NCBI GenBank assembly: GCA_003550325.1
Contig: QKWP01000421.1
Span: forward strand, 173,921-237,920
Length of the DNA stretch: 64,000 nt
Direction of reading: 5' to 3'
Source: Gigaspora rosea
Lineage: Eukaryota; Glomeromycota; Glomeromycetes; Diversisporales; Gigasporaceae
The number at the start of each line of letters is the position of its first letter. Within the stretch, counting starts at the first letter, position 1. The translations under genes and the position numbers were made by a program. The notes under the pieces were generated by a model. That model was given only the letters and a program-made list of their open reading frames with translations. It was not told the DNA's origin and did no database searches. Shown here piece after piece: positions 44,991 to 55,015 of this stretch.

Positions 44991-45761
44991 GATTTTCTCC
45001 TTGTGCTCTTACCAGCAGGTAAGTAGTTACTGTACAATTTTGGAAATTATCGCAGATTATAATAGACGGCAGCTGTTATAATCCGCGAAGATAAATATTT
45101 GCACAGATTTTTGGCAAAAAATCTGCAAAGAACTACAAAAATCTAAATTTTGAAGATCTTTGCAATTTTTTAAACAAGATTCTGCACTTATTTGATAAAT
45201 TTGAAGATCACTACAGATTATTAATATTTTATTTTTCTGATACAGGTGTGATACCAATTATATATTACGCATAATAAAAGTTATATATTGCATAAAGGTG
45301 TGATACAAATATATCACACCTAATAAAAGTCTATATATAGAGCATGTAATTATATGCATACCGAGTCTCCAGACACTAACTACTACCAATAGCAATTTTC
45401 AGCAATTTTCACTTTAGTTACTCAATCTATATACAAATATAATGATGGAATACTAGGGATGTTAATAGAGTAAGATACTCCAAAGTAACTATGAAGTATA
45501 ACCCACTCTATACTGATATGGTTTAGATATAACACCACCTTGGATTACTAAGATATTATTAATAGGAGTAATTGCTCTGGAGTAATACTACTAATATAAA
45601 ATGGATGTTACTAGTATGATACTCCGGAGTATTATTATATATATATTTTTACCGCATATTTTCCCAAAATAAGATAGCATATTTTCGGGAAAATATAGTA
45701 CTATAAACTCTGGAATATTATATAATGCTTAGCATATAGTACTTTGGGTTATACTCTGGGC

Positions 45762-47167
45762 CAGTGTTGTCACTTGGACATGTCCATACTATGTTTTTTG
45801 TCCAACGTTCAAGATTGTTCAAAATTGTCCAAGCCTATGTCCCATGTTTAACTAATCAATAAAGTAATTTAAAAAAATATATAATTATATATTTTTTTAG
45901 GTGCTGGACTTATTAGTAAAAAAATTAAAATGGTAAACTCAAATTCATCAACTCTTTCTGACGATCCCTTGTACCAACTTTTTCACAACTACCGACCTAT
46001 GACAACTATACAATTATTATACTTATACACAACAAAGCTTTACTCTGGAGCAGCTGGGAACCAGAGTTCCAGATCGAATGTTGAGATAATTGAAATAGAG
46101 CTGAAAAAGAATTCTCCTTTTGGGTTTGACTTCCCGGTAGAAGACTCTGGTACTATAGAAGATGTAATAAAGCTGAAAACTCTAAAGTTTTTGTCAAAAG
46201 GAGGGGAAATATTAGTAGAAGCATACTTTTGGTTGAATATAATATTTTGTATAGCATATACTCTTTTAGCCCTTTACAAGTTGGTACTTTTGGTACTCTC
46301 CTTTGGTTTTTTCGAAATTTCGCCAAAAAGTGGGAAATCCAGCTTACCCCCTCCAAAAGATCAGCAGTGTTTACTCCTTCCAAATCAGGATTGTGCCTAC
46401 CTAATTGGAGTCGACGTCATGAGTGTGCATTTTGCTACAATGTAAACAGTGAATGACGTGTCAGAGATTATTCTGGAATATTTGTAGAAATTTCTTTTCT
46501 TTTATAAATTAGGCGTAGTTTGTTAGTGTATATTTCTCTGCTATATAGTTTACATATAATACTTTGGTAGAGGTTCTATACAGTATTATATAATTTTTAC
46601 GTTCACACATTTCTTTTATGTGTTTGTTATAGATTGGTTTTTTTTCTTTGTCTTTCTCATCTTTCTTCTTTTTTTTCTTTTTTTGTTGTATTTGGTATTT
46701 CGCTTAGGTTTTGTAGTTTCCTCACTTTTTTATTTTCCTTTTAAATTTCTTGCTTGTACCTTTTTTCGTTTTGTTCTTGGATTGAAATCACTCCACCATT
46801 GAAGCTAGGTGAGGAGGATTTAAAGAAATCGGCAATCTTGACAAGGCTAACAGCAGCCAATCAGTGATTACGGGGGAGCACGTGCAGAGAGTTGCATGCC
46901 CCTGTTTGAGAAAATTGTTGTTGCGGCAGATCGTACTTAGCGGACATTATGTAGCACAAGTAAGTTTTTATTAGAGAAAGGAGGGATTTCGGTAGTAGCT
47001 ATAAACTGAAATTTTGTATACAAAGATATGCAGTCTTCCTAGTTAATAAAAAAGGATTGTCAAAGCAAAAAAAAAAAATTAAAATAGATTATCTTAATAA
47101 AATTTTAAGTAATTTTAATTTGAAAAAATGTCCAAAATGTCCAAAAAATGTCCAAGTGACAATACTG
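45762..47167. mobile_element. hAT-type element inserted in the MITE (1406 bp)
   Basis: The ends CAGTGTTGTCACTTGGACAT and, inverted, CAGTATTGTCACTTGGACAT differ at one base. CTCTGGGC is duplicated at 45754-45761 and 47168-47175. TGTCCAA motifs repeat just inside both ends, as expected of subterminal binding sites. It encodes no recognisable transposase. Its middle contains foreign-looking DNA, including a segment shared with 51690-51790. Confidence 0.88.
45930..46445 (+). CDS. Unrecognised 171-residue open frame carried in the hAT-type element
   Basis: It starts 30 bases after TTTTTTAGGTGCTGGACT, a plausible splice acceptor or leader. The first 100 residues (MVNSNSSTLSDDPLYQLF, then acidic VEIIEIELKKN) are composition-balanced and lack low-complexity runs. 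Residues about 100-130 are hydrophobic and could span a membrane. The last part (FFEISPKSGKSSLPPPKDQQ) lies in DNA that recurs inverted at 51690-51790, so that portion is probably repeat-derived. I do not recognise a family. It may be a captured gene fragment or chance; the confidence is low. Confidence 0.3.
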   Translation: MVNSNSSTLSDDPLYQLFHNYRPMTTIQLLYLYTTKLYSGAAGNQSSRSNVEIIEIELKKNSPFGFDFPVEDSGTIEDVIKLKTLKFLSKGGEILVEAYFWLNIIFCIAYTLLALYKLVLLVLSFGFFEISPKSGKSSLPPPKDQQCLLLPNQDCAYLIGVDVMSVHFATM

Positions 47168-48217
47168 CTCTGGGCTATACTCCGGGTTACACTTTAAAGT
47201 ATGCTCTGATTCATACTTTAGTGTGGTATGGTGTTAAGAGATACTCTGCAAAAGTATGCACTACACTACCCTGGAGCACTCTGTTAATATCCCTATGGAA
47301 TACACATATAGAATATCACCTCGCTGCTCACATAGTCTCTAGTCATTCCTAGTATTGCTAAACTAGTCTTATATCTACTTCTTTTTCTTCGATATAGTCG
47401 GGTTATCAAAGCACTAATTTTCGATATCCAGGCTGTGCACCTGGGCTATCAATACCTTAAAACTAAATACTCCCAAGGGTTTCAATGCACTAATATTTCT
47501 CTTATTTTTAGCCATTTTCTATACCTATAAACATCGCCATATATTTTACCAAAATCTTTCATATAATATCTCATCCTTACTCATTTTCTATACACATAAT
47601 ATTCACTACCAATACCTCATACTTAACAAGCATCAACCTACATAATGGACCTGGTTCACAGTTTCATGACAAAAGAATACCACAACTTCATTCATAGCAT
47701 CTCATTTTTCTCTTAAATAACCATCCCTTCAATATCTTTCATGCGATATCTCATCCTTACTATTTTTTATACCCATAGGATTAGATACTAAACCTCATAC
47801 TACCATTCATCAACTCTACGTTATAAATCTAGTTCATGGTCTCGTGACAAATGAATGCCATGTGACTTGTTTATAGCATCTCAATACTTTATACTAACTA
47901 GTCATCAACCCTATGTTAGTCATAGCCATTTAATTTAGGGCATCTTATTTACTTTTTCTTTTAATACCTGATCTGTTCGATCAGACCAACAAGCCACCTT
48001 CGATCTTTGAATTGTTCACCCAAGCTACCAAACCCTTCTACATACTCAACGGCGCCTATTTCTTCTGAACTGCCTCTTTCTACTTATTTTCCATACCATA
48101 AACAACTATCATTAATACTTCATACTTACTCAATGGAACCAAAATCTCTTATACAATATCTCATTATTACTCATTTTTTATATACCTAATATCTGTCACC
48201 AATATCTCATATCTGCC

Positions 48218-48625
48218 TAGGGTCCGGAATCGGGTAGCCCGATTGATTTTGGAATTTTTGATAGCTATAAAAATAGTGTTCCACAATTGGTGCGTAGGCC
48301 GAAATCAGTATGAATAATTAGTATGATAAATCCACTTTCAGCAGACAGGCTTTATTTGTACCTAACATGCACCTGTTACCAGTGGCAGGTCTTTAAAGTC
48401 AGGGGGATTCGGGCCCAAGCCTGGCCTGTGGGCCCGAATCCCTAACTTTAAAGAACTGCCACTGGTAACAGGTGCATGTTAGGTACAAATGAAGCCTGTC
48501 TGCTGAAAGTGGGTTTATCATACTAATTATTCATACTGATTTCGGCCTACGCACCAATTGTGGAACACTATTTTTACAGCTATCAAAAATTCCAAAATCA
48601 ATCGGGCTACCCGATTCTGGACCCT
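48218..48625. mobile_element. 408-bp near-perfect palindrome with 9-bp flanking duplication
   Basis: Arms of about 200 bp, beginning TAGGGTCCGGAATCGGGTAG and the inverse of AGGGTCCAGAATCGGGTAG, differ at only a few positions. ATATCTGCC stands on both sides (48209-48217 and 48626-48634). A 9-bp duplication is typical of MULE-class insertions. Removing it restores an ordinary array unit. The centre contains CGGGCCCAAGCC and GTGGGCCCG, which is GC-rich for this window. The high arm identity suggests youth or gene conversion between the arms. Confidence 0.82.
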
Positions 48626-49314
48626 ATATCTGCCACTTATAAACTCTACATCATGGACCTGGTTTACGGTCTTGAGACAAATAGATATCACGTAACTTTA
48701 TTACAGTATTTTATTTTTCCTGTTCCTTATGACCTCAAACCTACTCAATTAAACCAAATATCTCTTATGCTATGCCTCATTCTTACTTATTTTCCATACC
48801 TATAAATATCCATCACTGCTACTCATACTTATACAAAGGAACCAAAATCTCCCATGTAATACCTTATTCTTACTTATTTTTTATACATATAATATCTGTT
48901 CCAATACTGCAATACCTCATACTTACCACTTATCAATTCGCTTCATAGTCTTGTAACAAATAGATGCCATTTGATTCCGTTCACAGCACCTTAATTCCCT
49001 CATAAATAACTATCCTTTATGACCTTATACCTATTCAACCGAACTAACATTTCTCATACAATATCTCATTCTTACACATTCCCCTATCCATAAAACTCTG
49101 CTACCAATACTTTAACAAACCAATTATTCATACAATACCTTATTCTTGCTATTTTCCATATTCTTCAATACCTAACCTGTTTAATCAGGCCAACAAGCCA
49201 ATCACCTTCACTATTTTAGTTATATATTCGAACTATTGAATACTTCTATAAAACTGCCAAACCCATAGAGAGTTCCTACATATTAATGGGTAGGCGAATA
49301 CTAATGACATAGTT

Positions 49315-49510
49315 CATATCGGCCGATTTGGTTTGATCCAAAATTAGCCAATCATGATTAAGAATTATTTGTTGTTAAAATTTATTACAAGGTGAGTTTT
49401 TACAAAAACGGTCTTTTAAATTTACTTTGAAGCCATAATTAAGTGTAATCTACATGTTTTATTATTAGCTAAAAGTAGGTTAAAAAGGCTATTTTCCTAT
49501 AAAATTACTT
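49315..49510. mobile_element. MITE D, copy 3, truncated and inverted
   Basis: CATATCGGCCGATTTGG, CCAATCATGATTAAG, AAATTTATTACAAGG and AAAACGGTCTTTTAAA follow, in reverse orientation, the right half of the MITE D copy at 63105-63604. The similarity fades after GGTTAAAAAGGCTATTTT. This copy is much older than the other two. Confidence 0.6.
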
Positions 49511-50030
49511 CTGAATTCGCCCTTACCCATTATACAACCGATTGTTCAAATAACAAACTGATCATTCACTACCTGAAAATACCCGAGCACTTCAACAACT
49601 AGTGATAGTGCTTTCTTTTACGGTTTAGTGTAGTTGTTTTTTAGTATATATTGCTTGTCTATCTCATATAAAGGCTAAAAAGCTTTTTTTATTGAATGGT
49701 TTATTTGTTATTCTTCATGTCATTTAATGGCAAAAGTCTGTATAACCATTTATCAAAAATACCTCTAAAAATCAAATCAGCAGATATGTAGACTTTGTCG
49801 AGCTAGCAGCAAAAACAAAAAAGGTAGAACAATTCCTGTCTTTATTTCCACTCTTTATGACCATTATCCCTTACTCAATACATTATATTTATTCGACTTT
49901 TAAAAACATCACCCCTGTCATTAATACTTAATACTTATCCATCGATCACCTTGTATTATAGGCCCACTTGACAAATGAATACCCATGACTTTGTTCATGG
50001 TATCAACAAATTAGGCAAATTCAAATAACC

Positions 50031-50667
50031 ATTCATTTTGACAAAAAATAACAAAAATTTATATAGGAAATCTCTAACAAATAAATTTCAATTTACTAAA
50101 TATCTTGCTAACTCCTAACGAGCCCTAACCCTAATTCTAATATCAATAACTTTATCATATTTTGTATTATCGTTTAGTGCTGTTAGAATAGTTTCTGAAC
50201 CTACTATAAATTAGAGATGCATTAATCTGGTCTAGTTCGGTCTGGTTTTTATAAGAACCAGCAATTATTAGGTGATAGAGTAAACCAACAGAATGAGAAG
50301 CATAAGAATTAACACAATTATTGGAACTATAATAATGTCAAATTAGTATATTGTATTGTATTCCTAATTTAGAATAATTTAGAATGCGTTAAATAAGTTT
50401 ATCATATCTCAATATTTATTTTTTAAAAAAAATTGATGATCGACAAAATTAGCCAATCATATTAAGAAGCAATATATAAGAATATCACGGGGTGCAAGAT
50501 ATGCATTTATTCAAATTTTATTTGTAGATTTGATAGTTTAATCAAAAAGTTATAAAAGCTATTAAATTTATAAAAACTTTTTTTTAGTTTATTTTATTTT
50601 AAAAAAATTATAAAAGTTTAAAAATTTCATAGTTAAAAGTTAATAGCTTTTCATGATAGCAACTGTA
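50031..50667. other. AT-rich spacer with a short telomere-like motif
   Basis: GAGCCCTAACCCTAATTCTAA lies near 50120-50140 in otherwise AT-rich DNA. GGTCTAGTTCGGTCTGG at about 50232 is a small direct repeat. No gene, tRNA or convincing element is seen. Confidence 0.35.
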
Positions 50668-50955
50668 GTACAAAAATCAGATTAAAATTTTGCCAATTTT
50701 GTACAATTTCGAAATGTAACTTTATCAAAAACAAAAATTACTAATTTTAAATCAGCAATTATATATAAAATTATGCTCCAACAACTTTAATTAGTAGCAA
50801 AATATAGGTTTAACCTATATTTTGCTACTAAGTAAAGTTGTTCAAAGCATAATTTTATATATAATTGCTGATTTAAAATTAGTAATTTTTGTTTTTGATA
50901 AAGTTACATTTCGAAATTGTACAAAATTGGCAAAATTTTAATCTGATTTTTGTAC
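50668..50955. mobile_element. 288-bp near-perfect palindrome flanked by TA
   Basis: Arms of about 144 bp start GTACAAAAATCAGATTAAAA and meet at TATAGGTT-TAACCTATA (about 50811). TA stands directly outside both ends. Only a few differences separate the arms. The TA target and full-length symmetry suggest a Tc1/mariner-type foldback derivative, with a recent origin or arm conversion. Confidence 0.75.
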
Positions 50956-51297
50956 TATCTTTTTTTCTTCTCTTGCTCTATATTTCAAAAAAATTTAATT
51001 TGAAGTTAATTAGTTAAGCTAAATAAGATCTTTTTTTTTGCATTCGGCAATCTTGCCTTTTTTATTATGAACTATGCAGTCTAGCTGCCTTGTACAAGTA
51101 CAAAATATGACTACTAACATTCTGTGTAAAAAAGACTCTCCAAGCAATAACTAAATTACCTGCCCAAAGCGATCTGCCATACCAACCATTCGTCTCAATC
51201 CGGTATCAGAATTTACCTTCCGATTTTAATCCGTCAATCACCGACTGGTGTTGGATGCCATATCAAGACCGCCTTTCTTTTTTTAAAATTTTAACTT

Positions 51298-51455
51298 CTT
51301 CACAAAGAGCACGTAAAGAAAAAAGGGGAAAGATAAAAACAAAAACAAAAACAAAACGACAAAGTATAAAAGGGAAAAAACAAACAGAGAGGAAAAAGGA
51401 AAAACGAAAAAAAAGAATAAAACAGAAAAAGAGAAAAAGAAAGAAAACAAAATAA
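51298..51455. repeat. Purine-rich AAAAAGAAAACAAA-type tract
   Basis: A long strand-asymmetric A/G run translates to Lys/Arg-rich peptide in every frame. No other coding evidence accompanies the open frame that covers it (51255-51455), so I treat it as simple sequence. Confidence 0.7.
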
Positions 51456-51689
51456 ATCTAGATAGGTATAGTTAAAGTCTATACTAAACTCGTAAAAATT
51501 ATACAGCACAGTCTCTATGATCTCAGCGCTGTATTACAATGAAGAATGTAACTACATAACCCTACATCTTCTACGAGGTCGAGATCCACCAAGCGAAAAT
51601 TTATTTAATCCCATCCGTCCGACATTAGTCCTTCGCCAAAAACACGTGGTCACTTGGCAGCATTGCGAGCACGTGACTTCTCGTGACTT

Positions 51690-51790
51690 CATGCACTGAG
51701 TTTCCATTCTCAGATGTAAACAATGTTGATCTTCTGGAGGGAGTAAGCTGAAATCGCCACTTTTTGGAAAAATTTTTGAAAAAACTGAGT
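51690..51790 (-). repeat. Segment shared, inverted, with 46310-46420
   Basis: Read on the minus strand, CCAAAAAGTGGCGATTTCAG, CTTACTCCCTCCAGAAGATC and ACATTGTTTACATCTGAG match the segment in the hAT-type element at about 46310-46420 closely. This points to an unrecognised dispersed repeat family. Confidence 0.6.
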
Positions 51791-51910
51791 GGGGGGCTGA
51801 TACACAGGTTTCACTTGTAAAAAGAAAGAAGTGTGTGTTCTTCTTTATCAACTTCATATGCCCTTACTTTCACCTTATGGCGGACACCTCAGGAAGGCTT
51901 TTTCTACTAC

Positions 51911-52060
51911 CGGTGAGTGATAAACTCTGAACTTGTCGGCAGACAGTCTATTAACTTTGTCTCTAAACGACAAGTGCTATAAAGCGGTGAGTGATAAACT
52001 CTAAGACTACTAGCAAGATAGTCAATTAACTCTATCCCTAAATAATAGCTGCCGCCGTAG
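51911..52060. repeat. Two tandem units of about 75 bp
   Basis: GGTGAGTGATAAACTCT opens both units, at 51911 and 51986. Each continues through a GACAGTCTATTAACT- or GATAGTCAATTAACT-like stretch and TCTATCCCTAAAT. No longer array is visible. The 52061-52252 stretch is AT-rich. Confidence 0.65.
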
Positions 52061-52252
52061 GACCTATGTAAGTATGTCTTCAGTTTATACAAAATTAATA
52101 CTAAAGTTTTTGCAGAATATGTGTACAAGTGATCGTTGGGGAGGTAAACTACTAAATAAGATCTTTAGCTCAAAGTTTATAGTAAATTTATATGTTTGTT
52201 TAAAAAATTTTGATTATAGAAAGCAATTTGATCTATTTTAGAATAACATGTA

Positions 52253-52680
52253 CAGGTTGAATTAATGAATAATAGGTATATACCAGATAAATAATAGGAA
52301 ACAAGTTTCTTATTATGTACTCATTATTCTACCATAGATCTACCAAATAACTAATATATATCAATAGTATATAGGTTGCATATAGGTAAGATAATAGGAA
52401 GTAGATCAATATTGGTAACATAATAGTAATATATAGAGATATTCTGTTATCTTACTCTTAGTTCAAATAGTGCTAAAAGTATGATAACAGGATATCACTA
52501 TATGTTACTGTTATGTTACCAATATTGATTTTCCTCCTGTTATTTTACCTATATACAACCTATATGCTACCGATATATATTGGTTATTTGGCATATCAAT
52601 ATAAAATAATGAGTACATATCAGAAAACTTGTTTTCCATTATGTACCTGGTATGTACCTGTTATTCATTGATTCAACCTG
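52253..52680. mobile_element. 428-bp foldback element flanked by TA
   Basis: CAGGTTGAATTAATGAATAA on the left pairs with CAGGTTGAATCAATGAATAA read from the right. The arms stay complementary almost to the centre near 52466. TA is present immediately outside both ends (52251-52252 and 52681-52682). More differences separate these arms than in the element at 50668, so it is probably older. It is non-coding. Confidence 0.75.
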
Positions 52681-53338
52681 TAATGTTCTATACCTAATAA
52701 GAAAAAAACAGAAAAACAATATTAAGCTTTGCAAATTGAGTAGCAAAATATACTTTATTACATCTTACTATAGAGTAGATAGTACTTTAACTATTAAAAG
52801 AATAACCTTTTCTAGTATGATACAGCATGATATAGCACAATGCAATTCCAGTTTCTTAAAAAGCATTTTCTACAAAGCTATTTTATTAGCATAATTAAAT
52901 TGGTTTTTTTAAAGTTTATTTATATTTGAAAATTCTAGTTTTATACTACTATTCTATATAAATATTCATGTAATATTAATCCTAGAAATTATTGGAATTA
53001 AAAGTCCTCATACTATAATTTGCATGCGACTTATTTAAAAATATACAAAAGCAATAAACAAAATGATAATCTTTTGTTTGTATTCAAGTACTATTAAAAA
53101 AAAAACTAGATTTTTGGCTTTTGGAACTTTGAAGTAAATAAATTCAGCCTTGAAAATTCAAAACACAAAATCTTGTTTTTTTTTTTTTAGTAGTACCAGT
53201 ACTTCTCTATGAATTAATATTATTTATATAAAATAAACTTATCTAAATTTTTAAATAAATTTATTGTTAAAGTGATTGATTTTAATATTTTATCATTAAA
53301 AATTTTAATTAAATACTATACATAAACAAACAAAATTA

Positions 53339-53595
53339 CTATATACCACTACTGGTAATCATCGCTAGTAATTAACAAGAAAATATAACTTAACATATAA
53401 ATAAAAAGTTTTTTGCTAAAATAAAAATTAAACTTGATAATATTAGGGTTAGAGTCAAGAACTGGAATGGGGCAAAGATAGTTTATACCAAAATTTTACA
53501 AGAAATTTTTTTTGTTAGAGCCTCAAGGGTGATTTCATAAACAAATTTAAAGATACAAATATATACTAGCAATAATTACCAGTGGTGATATATAG
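53339..53595. mobile_element. MITE of about 257 bp
   Basis: CTATATACCACTACTGG and, inverted, CTATATATCACCACTGG lead into AATCATCGCTAGTAATT-type pairs. The interior contains ATTAGGGTTAGAG and ACCAAAATTTTACAAG, shared with the element at 2376-2573. The flanking 52681-53338 and 53596-53998 are AT-rich without supported genes. Confidence 0.6.
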
Positions 53596-53998
53596 CAAAC
53601 TTTGTACATAAATTATGTAAGTAGTTTATTAACATCTAAAATTCTTTAATACAATCATTGATAGTCTTATTTCCACTGGTCCATCCTTATGTTGCCTTTT
53701 GAAAGTCACTGATACTGAATTAATACCCTTATAAAGTTTTCCATAGCATGTAGTTTTAAGTTGAAATTTTAATACAATCGTTGACAATTTAATCATGAAA
53801 ACTGCTCTCAGATTATTCATACCTTAATTTTTTAACTATTATTACTGGCAAATATTTCCCAATGTTCTATTTTATCTAGCTCTAAATCTTAAGGCTAATT
53901 TTAAGGAAATAATTGTTGTTATTTACTTATAATAAATAAATATAGATTATTTATCAAAAAGCATCATATATGAAGGCATAATTATTCATAAAGTAAGC

Positions 53999-54590
53999 AT
54001 GGGTATTGTGAGAAAATTTAGCATAACTTGTGATATATTGGTCCAAATTGAATGTTTTTGGTACCATTTTATTTGGATCACAGGATCACGCAACAACTCA
54101 TGATCTATTGGTCCAAATTAAATGATTTTTATACCATTCGAATCGTCTCATCGAGATGATTCGAATAGTATTCGAATGGCATAAAAATCGGTTGATTTCA
54201 ATCACTGGGTCATGAGCAGAGTTGGCAATGGATCAATGGAGCTCAATGGAGCTGTGAATGGAGCCAATGGAGTTCTGAATGGAGCCAATGGATACTAGTT
54301 TTTTGAGTTCCATTCGCACAACCACTGAGCTCCATTGGTTCCATTGCCATGGGATATTGGCGTTTGAATAGTGTCCGAATATAATATATTTTTTTTTTTA
54401 AAAAAATTAATTTATAACATTCAAACGCCAATGTCTCATGACCCAGTGATCAAAATCAAACGATTTTTATACCATTCGAATCGTCTCGATGAGACGAATC
54501 GAATGGTATAAAAATCGGTTTGTTTGGACTGATAGGTCACGAGTAATAGCAGATCCCTACAATACCACAATACCTATACTTATATTGTAT
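53999..54590. repeat. Compound palindrome around ATTCGAATCGTCTCATCGAG
   Basis: Outer arms (GGTATTGTG, TATTGGTCCAAATT, GATTTTTATACCATTCGAAT) are repeated in alternating orientation four times, much like the dimer at 11073-11770. The middle (54224-54351) is another inverted element built from CAATGGAGC/GCTCCATTG repeats. A hairpin of TGGCGTTTGAA and its inverse lies at 54358-54431. Non-coding. Confidence 0.55.
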
Positions 54591-55015
54591 TTCAAATTAA
54601 ATTTGTATTAGTTAAAATTAAAAATTAGATTGGGTAAGAGTCTATATAAGAATTAGTAATTGTATCTATTTCAAAATCTAAAAATAATTATTATATAACA
54701 AAGTTTTAAGTATCTGTTTTTTACTATCCTTCTCTAGTTTTGCTACCTTTTTCCTGTTTCACCACCTTTTAGCAGTTTCGCCAGTTTCGCCAGTTTCGTC
54801 ACCTTTCGCCATTTTAATTTTTTTTTTGCCGAAAGTCAAATCTAGGCCGCCCTTGCGTTACCACTCATAAAATTTCGTCGACCAATAAAATCTCAAGATC
54901 AGAGATCAGTCGTAAGATTGATTAACCCAAAACGATAAAATAATAAATCTAGCAACTACGCTCGATAAAATATATCAATCTTGACCTTATCGTTAAAACG
55001 CTATTTAAAACAAAA
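54591..55015. promoter_or_regulatory. Upstream region of the Urb2 gene
   Basis: AT-rich sequence ends in a short tandem GCCAGTTTCGCCAGTTTCG at about 54780-54800 and a pyrimidine-biased tract with CACCTTTCGCC. No convincing TATA box or known ribosome-biogenesis promoter motif (PAC or RRPE) was seen. The start codon context is CAAAAATGAC, with A at -3, as common in fungi. Confidence 0.35.

Larger units (their letters stand above)
45454..47295. mobile_element. hAT-type MITE, outer member of a nested pair
   Basis: The ends are TAGGGATGTTAATAGAGT and, inverted, TAGGGATATTAACAGAGT, with TGGAATAC duplicated outside (45446-45453 and 47296-47303). Without the inner element it would be about 428 bp. 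It also holds a very short AATAAG-type palindrome at about 45650-45695. ACTCCGGAGTAT-like palindromic motifs dominate the inside. No coding region of its own is seen. Confidence 0.85.
47400..50030. repeat. Tandem array of about 230-250-bp units
   Basis: Units share ACCTCATACTTACTCATTTTC, ATACCTATAAATATC, CATCATGGACCTGGTTCA, CTTGTGACAAATGAATGCCAT and TTCATAGCATCTCATTTTTC, cut here as separate motifs. Seven or so diverged units are visible, several truncated. A 408-bp palindrome (48218-48625) and a partial MITE D (49315-49510) interrupt the array. Related fragments recur near 62310-62410. No frame is conserved. Confidence 0.7.

Noticed and set aside
51255-51455. Lys/Arg-rich 66-residue frame
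   Set aside because: It is an A/G-rich simple tract with no start context, splice structure or conserved motif.
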